DNA of 64,000 nt from Devosia aquimaris (GTDB lineage Bacteria > Pseudomonadota > Alphaproteobacteria > Rhizobiales > Devosiaceae), in the NCBI RefSeq assembly GCF_020169335.1, contig NZ_JAIEZN010000001.1, positions 947,426-1,011,425 on the forward strand, written 5' to 3'. Below, piece by piece: positions 60,269-64,000 of this stretch. Positions within the stretch are counted from its first letter, which is position 1, and each line of letters starts with the position of its first letter. A program made the translations under genes and the position numbers. Below the pieces are notes generated by a model that was given only the letters and a program-made list of their open reading frames with translations, searched no databases and was not told the origin of the DNA.

Positions 60269-61384
60269 CTAGAGCGCGGCATAAACCGCGTTACACACCT
60301 CTGAACGATAGGCGCCGTCGCTGCCCTCGAGCCCAGTATTGCTCATCGACAGCACGCTGAGGCCCTTGTCGCGGTCGATGAACCAATTGTGCCCATAAAT
60401 CCCGCCCCAGCGATTGCTGCCCGCCGACAGGGGTAGGCCCGCCACGGCGGGATTGGCAATATAGGCGCCAAAATAGCTGAACATCACGCCCGGCGAGACC
60501 GCCTGGGCGAGCTGAGGCGTCTGGTTGCTCAGCCCCTTGTCGACTGTTTCCGGGCGCAGGATCGGCCCGCCACCCGTCCGCAGGGCTTCCAGCAACGCCA
60601 TGAAATCGGCAGCCGTGCCAGCTGCGCCGCCGCCACCAGACTGGAAGGCCGCGGCATCGAAGATCCGCTCGGGATCATAGCGAACCATGCTGCCCCAGGG
60701 ACTCATCACCTCATGCACACTGCCCATGCGGGCCGGTTGGCCAGGATGATCGCCATAGGGCGTCGCCAGCCGTGCCGGGTCGCTGACGAAGAAGCCGGTG
60801 TCCACCATATGCAACGGGCCGGTTACCCATTTGGCGATGGCGTCTCCGGGCGTGCCGCCGCTCAGCCGCCCCGCGATGACCCCCAGCACATCGATGGATG
60901 GCCCATAGTTCCACTGGCTGCCCGGCGCAAACAGCAGCGGCAGTGCCGCCAGTCGGGCAAGCAGTTCGTCGGCATCCAGATGCCAGCGGTTGACCCCGGC
61001 CAGTTCCTCGGCGGGCGTCAGGATGGGCCCCGATGCCAGGCCGGAGGTATGGGTCAATAGGTGATGGATGGTGATATCGGGCGTCGAGCCGTCCGCCAGC
61101 CGCGGCGCAAAGCCCGGCAGGTGCAGGCTCACCAGATCGTCCAGCCGCAGTTTCCCGGCGTCGGCCAGCGCAAGGATGGTGGCCGCAACAACCGGCTTGG
61201 TGAGCGATGAAAAGCGGAAAATCGCGTCGCGCGTCATGGCGCGACCGGCCTCGCGGTCTGCCAGGCCATGGGCCTTGTCGTAGAGCGGCACGCCGTGCTG
61301 TTGAACCTTGAGCACGGCCCCGACGATGCGGCCATCGGCAATGGCCTTGGCGACGACGCCATCAAGCGCGGATTCCATGCTCAT
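60269..61384 (-). CDS. Serine hydrolase of the beta-lactamase/class C fold, copy 1
   Basis: 371 residues, no signal peptide. Seen: the nucleophile motif SLTK (FRFSSLTKPVVAATI, about residues 51-65), YGPSIDVLG at the YxN position, and a GGIYGHNW segment near the C-terminus. Family members are beta-lactamase-related esterases, D-aminopeptidases or transpeptidase-like enzymes. Lies 9 bases before the end of copy 2, with which it shares organisation throughout; the two are tandem duplicates. Substrate unknown. Confidence 0.87.
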   Translation of the reverse strand: MSMESALDGVVAKAIADGRIVGAVLKVQQHGVPLYDKAHGLADREAGRAMTRDAIFRFSSLTKPVVAATILALADAGKLRLDDLVSLHLPGFAPRLADGSTPDITIHHLLTHTSGLASGPILTPAEELAGVNRWHLDADELLARLAALPLLFAPGSQWNYGPSIDVLGVIAGRLSGGTPGDAIAKWVTGPLHMVDTGFFVSDPARLATPYGDHPGQPARMGSVHEVMSPWGSMVRYDPERIFDAAAFQSGGGGAAGTAADFMALLEALRTGGGPILRPETVDKGLSNQTPQLAQAVSPGVMFSYFGAYIANPAVAGLPLSAGSNRWGGIYGHNWFIDRDKGLSVLSMSNTGLEGSDGAYRSEVCNAVYAAL

Positions 61385-61393
61385 GGCAGTCTC

Positions 61394-62494
61394 CTAGAGG
61401 GCAGCGTAGACGGCGTCACGAATGGAATCGACATAGGCGCCATTGACGCCGGCCGGCGCCGTATTGCTCATCATCAGCACGGTCAGGTTGCGGGCCCGAT
61501 CCACGAACCAGGAATGGCCATAGACGCCACCCCAACCCAACGTGCCCGGGCTTTCCGGCGTATTGGCCAGCTTGGGATCGACAATAATGTCCGAGAACAG
61601 GCTGAATTTGCAGCCGGGGACGCGATCGACATCGCCGGTTTGCGGGCTGGCCGCCAGGCGGAAGGTCTCCGGCTTGAGCAGCTTGGGCGCCCCGCGGCGG
61701 ATTTCCTCAAAAAAGGCGAACAGGTCATCGGGCGTGCCCACCATGCCAGCCCCGCCGGACTGGAAGGTCTCAAGATTGAAGGCTCGCGACGGCGAGTAGA
61801 TCAGCTCATTGCCCTGCTCGTCGCGCTGCGAATAGCTGTCGCCCATGCGCTCGGCGCCGCTGGGAGTATTACCATAATTGGCCGCCAGGCGCCGCGGGTC
61901 GGTGACGTGAAAGGCCGTGTCCGACATGCCCAGCGGGCCGGTGACATATTTATGCACGGCCGACTGCAAGGTATCGCCATGCACCTTGGCGACGACCGCG
62001 CCCAGCACGTCGATAGCGACCGAATATTCCCAGGCCGTACCCGGTTCGAAATGCAGTTCCAGCGCGGCAAGGCGGGTGAAATTGGTCTCGAAATCGACCG
62101 TCTCGTCGCGTAGGCCCGCGGCAACGCCGGTGCCACCATAATTATAGCCGAGCCCAGCCGTGTGGGTCAGCAGATGGCGGATGGTGATGGTCGGGGTGCG
62201 GCCCTGGAACTTCGGGGTGAAATAGGGCAGGTGGTCGGCTACGGCGTCGTCCAGCGACAGCTTGCCTGCGTCGCACAGCGCCAGCGCCGTCAACGACACC
62301 ATGGGCTTGGTGACCGATGCCAGGCGATAGATCGTGTCCAGCGCCGTGGGCGTGCCCGCCTCGCGGTCGGCCAGGCCAAAGCTCTTGCGATAGACCGGCT
62401 CACCCCCCAGCGATACCTGGACGGCCCCGCCCACAATGCGGCTCTCGGCCATGGCAGTTGCGGTGATCTGGTCGATGCTGCTGGTCAAACTCAT
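61394..62494 (-). CDS. Serine hydrolase of the beta-lactamase/class C fold, copy 2
   Basis: 366 residues, no signal peptide. SVTK nucleophile motif (YRLASVTKPMVSL), YSVAIDVLG, and a C-terminal GGVYGHSWFVDRARNLTVLMM like GGIYGHNWFIDRDKGLSVLSM of copy 1. ATG 62494 is preferred because the extra nine codons to 62521 are not conserved in copy 1. First gene of the tandem; copy 1 starts 9 bases downstream of its stop. Confidence 0.87.
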   Translation of the reverse strand: MSLTSSIDQITATAMAESRIVGGAVQVSLGGEPVYRKSFGLADREAGTPTALDTIYRLASVTKPMVSLTALALCDAGKLSLDDAVADHLPYFTPKFQGRTPTITIRHLLTHTAGLGYNYGGTGVAAGLRDETVDFETNFTRLAALELHFEPGTAWEYSVAIDVLGAVVAKVHGDTLQSAVHKYVTGPLGMSDTAFHVTDPRRLAANYGNTPSGAERMGDSYSQRDEQGNELIYSPSRAFNLETFQSGGAGMVGTPDDLFAFFEEIRRGAPKLLKPETFRLAASPQTGDVDRVPGCKFSLFSDIIVDPKLANTPESPGTLGWGGVYGHSWFVDRARNLTVLMMSNTAPAGVNGAYVDSIRDAVYAAL

Positions 62495-62558
62495 GCTGTG
62501 CCTCCGATTCACGGGCAGCATAGGGCACGGCAGCGGCGAAAAAGTCTAGTATGGTAGA

Positions 62559-62924
62559 TCAGACGGCGAAGCTGGTGCCGCAGCCGCACGACGCCACCGC
62601 ATTGGGATTGCGGATCTGGAAGGCCTGGCCGATCAGGTCATCGACAAAGTCGATCTCCGAGCCGGCCATGAACTCAAGGCTCATGGCGTCGATCAGCACG
62701 GTTGCATCGCCCTTTTGCAGGACGGTGTCGTCACTGGCCGGTTGCTCCTGCACCAGATTATACTCGTACTGGAAGCCCGAGCAGCCGCCGCCGGCCACGG
62801 AAATGCGCAGGACAGTCCCCTCGGCTTCCTTGGACAGGATGCGCGAAACGCGCTTGGCGGCGCGATCTGTGAGCACCACGGTGCTGGTGGGGGCAGGAGT
62901 GGGCGCCAGGGCAATATCGGTCAT
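62559..62924 (-). CDS. A-type iron-sulfur carrier (IscA/ErpA family)
   Basis: 121 residues with the three conserved cysteines: GGGCSGFQYEY and the C-terminal CGCGTSF. LTDRAAKRVSRIL and GSEIDFVDDLIGQAFQIRNP are typical. It transfers Fe-S clusters to apoproteins. ATG 62924 chosen; the TTG six bases before is unlikely. Divergent from the dGTPase gene, sharing a 102-base region with a perfect palindrome. No isc or suf genes are nearby, which suits ErpA-like carriers. Confidence 0.92.
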   Translation of the reverse strand: MTDIALAPTPAPTSTVVLTDRAAKRVSRILSKEAEGTVLRISVAGGGCSGFQYEYNLVQEQPASDDTVLQKGDATVLIDAMSLEFMAGSEIDFVDDLIGQAFQIRNPNAVASCGCGTSFAV

Positions 62925-62957
62925 TTGCAATCCAGGCCTGATGAGAAGACGAGATTT

Positions 62958-62972
62958 CGTTATGTCATAACG
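62958..62972. promoter_or_regulatory. Palindrome in the divergent promoter of the Fe-S carrier and dGTPase genes
   Basis: CGTTATG-T-CATAACG, perfect 7-base arms about one base. TAAAAT (62980-62985) follows as a possible -10 of the rightward gene. It lies 34 bases upstream of the carrier ATG. Likely a transcription-factor site; the factor is unknown. Confidence 0.62.
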
Positions 62973-63026
62973 GTCTGGATAAAATAGGAACTCCCTCTGG
63001 AATTGAAAAGGGCCTTGTCATCACCG

Positions 63027-64000
63027 ATGTGCGAAACCGCTTCCTACGCCAGCCGATCCGAAGCCTCGCTGGGGCGGCTCTATGACACCGGGCCCAGCCC
63101 GACCCGCAGCCAGTATCAGCGCGACCGCGACCGCATCATCCATTCCACCGCCTTTCGCCGCCTGCAGCACAAGACGCAGGTGTTCTTCCGCCATGACGGC
63201 AATCATTTCCGCAACCGGCTGACCCATACGCTTGAAGTCAGCCAGATGGCGCGCTCGCTGGCGCGGGCCCTGCGCCTGGACGAGGACCTGGCCGAGGCGG
63301 TCGCCCTCTCCCATGATCTTGGCCATACCCCTTTTGGCCACGCCGGTGAGCGCGCCCTGCATGGCGCCATGGCGGCCTATGGTGGCTTTGACCACAATAT
63401 ACAGGCCATGCGCGTGGTCACCCGGCTGGAAAACCGCTACGCCGAGCACGATGGGCTCAACCTGACCTGGGAGACGCTGGAGGGCATCCTCAAGCACAAT
63501 GGGCCGTTGATCCATTCCGATGGCCGTCCCTTCGGGCGCTATGCCGGGGAGGGCCTGCCAGCCGGTCTTGGCGACATCCCGGCGTCGGCTGATCTGCGCC
63601 TCGACAGCTATGCGTCGCTGGAGGCCCAGACCGCGGCGATTGCCGACGACATTGCCTACAATGCCCATGATATTGATGATGCCCTGCGGGCCGGGCTGAT
63701 CACGCTGGCCGACCTGCGGGACGTGCCCTTGGCCGGTCCCATTGTGGCCGAGGTGCTGGACCGCTACCCCGACATTGCCCCCAAGCGGCAGGCCCACGAA
63801 GTGCAGCGGCGGCTGATCACCCGCAACATCGAGGATGTCATTGCTACCACAGATGCCAATATCGCCGCGGCCGGCATCAAGACGGCCGAGGACGTGCGTG
63901 CGGCCAGCCAGACCCTCGTCCAGTTTTCGCCCGAGGTCGCCGCGGCCGAAAAAGGTCTCAAGAGCTTCCTGTTCACCCGCGTCTATCGCCATGAGTCGGT
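63027..64000 (+). CDS. dgt: Deoxyguanosinetriphosphate triphosphohydrolase-like protein, 5' part
   Basis: The frame runs from ATG 63027 to the window end without a stop (about 324 residues). HD-domain dNTPase: [19 protein letters not shown] in [14 protein letters not shown], the metal HD pair in [15 protein letters not shown], and the later [18 protein letters not shown]. These are the signature segments of the dGTPase family's alphaproteobacterial branch, which releases triphosphate from dGTP. The rest lies outside. Upstream palindrome shared with the Fe-S carrier gene. Confidence 0.93.
   Translation, partial: MCETASYASRSEASLGRLYDTGPSPTRSQYQRDRDRIIHSTAFRRLQHKTQVFFRHDGNHFRNRLTHTLEVSQMARSLARALRLDEDLAEAVALSHDLGHTPFGHAGERALHGAMAAYGGFDHNIQAMRVVTRLENRYAEHDGLNLTWETLEGILKHNGPLIHSDGRPFGRYAGEGLPAGLGDIPASADLRLDSYASLEAQTAAIADDIAYNAHDIDDALRAGLITLADLRDVPLAGPIVAEVLDRYPDIAPKRQAHEVQRRLITRNIEDVIATTDANIAAAGIKTAEDVRAASQTLVQFSPEVAAAEKGLKSFLFTRVYRHES

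Overview
The window is a GC-rich (roughly two thirds G+C by eye) chromosomal segment of an alphaproteobacterium, most likely of the Hyphomicrobiales and plausibly near Devosia. The grounds are a polar organiser of the PopZ type (DUF2497), an ExoR homologue, a complete aapJQMP amino-acid importer, an NDUFS4-type complex I accessory protein, an ECF11 sigma factor with a ChrR anti-sigma factor, and tRNA-Glu genes with the G1-U72 acceptor pair that I associate with this class. The genus is inferred, not shown. I see no rRNA, insertion sequence, prophage, integrase or CRISPR array.

Layout. 1-1.4 kb: 3' part of recJ. 1.4-7 kb: two converging operons, a flavin amine oxidase / DUF1365 / CFA-synthase-like operon and an ECF sigma / ChrR / short-chain dehydrogenase operon. 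Both are preceded by the same promoter word, TGATCC-N16-CGTA, and so look like one stress-activated lipid-modification regulon. 7-11 kb: two tRNA-Glu genes, a lipoprotein peptidase, glyoxalase I, a two-domain cold-shock protein with DUF192, a hemolysin III family protein and an ArsR regulator. 11-18 kb: GH38 alpha-mannosidase, a LacI regulator and a large unrecognised protein that may be a glycan-active enzyme. 18-21 kb: MOSC and glutamine-amidotransferase proteins, then a MarR regulator with an extra four-cysteine tail co-transcribed with a secreted protein of unknown function. 21-31.4 kb: a LacI regulator divergent from a CUT1 sugar ABC importer and two isomerase-plus-Gfo/Idh/MocA pairs, with two LacI-type operators in the divergent promoter.

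31.4-41 kb: TraB/GumN protein, NDUFS4-like protein, tRNA-Pro, PAP2 phosphatase, cystathionine beta-lyase, aapJQMP and a divergent extra AapJ-like binding protein. 41-48.5 kb: AlaX, cardiolipin synthase, intergenic repeats, cysteine synthase, photolyase, SRPBCC protein, tRNA-Asn, mobA, benE and tRNA-Cys. 48.7-56 kb: pcm, tolC, popZ, valS and a CorA/ZntB-like transporter. 56-64 kb: ABC exporter, a 715-base gene-free stretch, exoR, xthA, two tandem beta-lactamase-fold hydrolases, an A-type Fe-S carrier and the start of a dGTPase.

The most promising places for undescribed biology are the sigma/ChrR lipid regulon, where this ChrR lacks both N-terminal zinc cysteines and the CFA-like enzyme lacks two bicarbonate ligands; the MarR-Cys4 / secreted-protein pair with its own palindrome; the mannosidase cluster with the 828-residue unknown protein; and the double isomerase/dehydrogenase sugar cassette. 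Many genes are joined by 4-base ATGA overlaps, and both ABC importers carry an intrinsic terminator directly behind the binding-protein gene.
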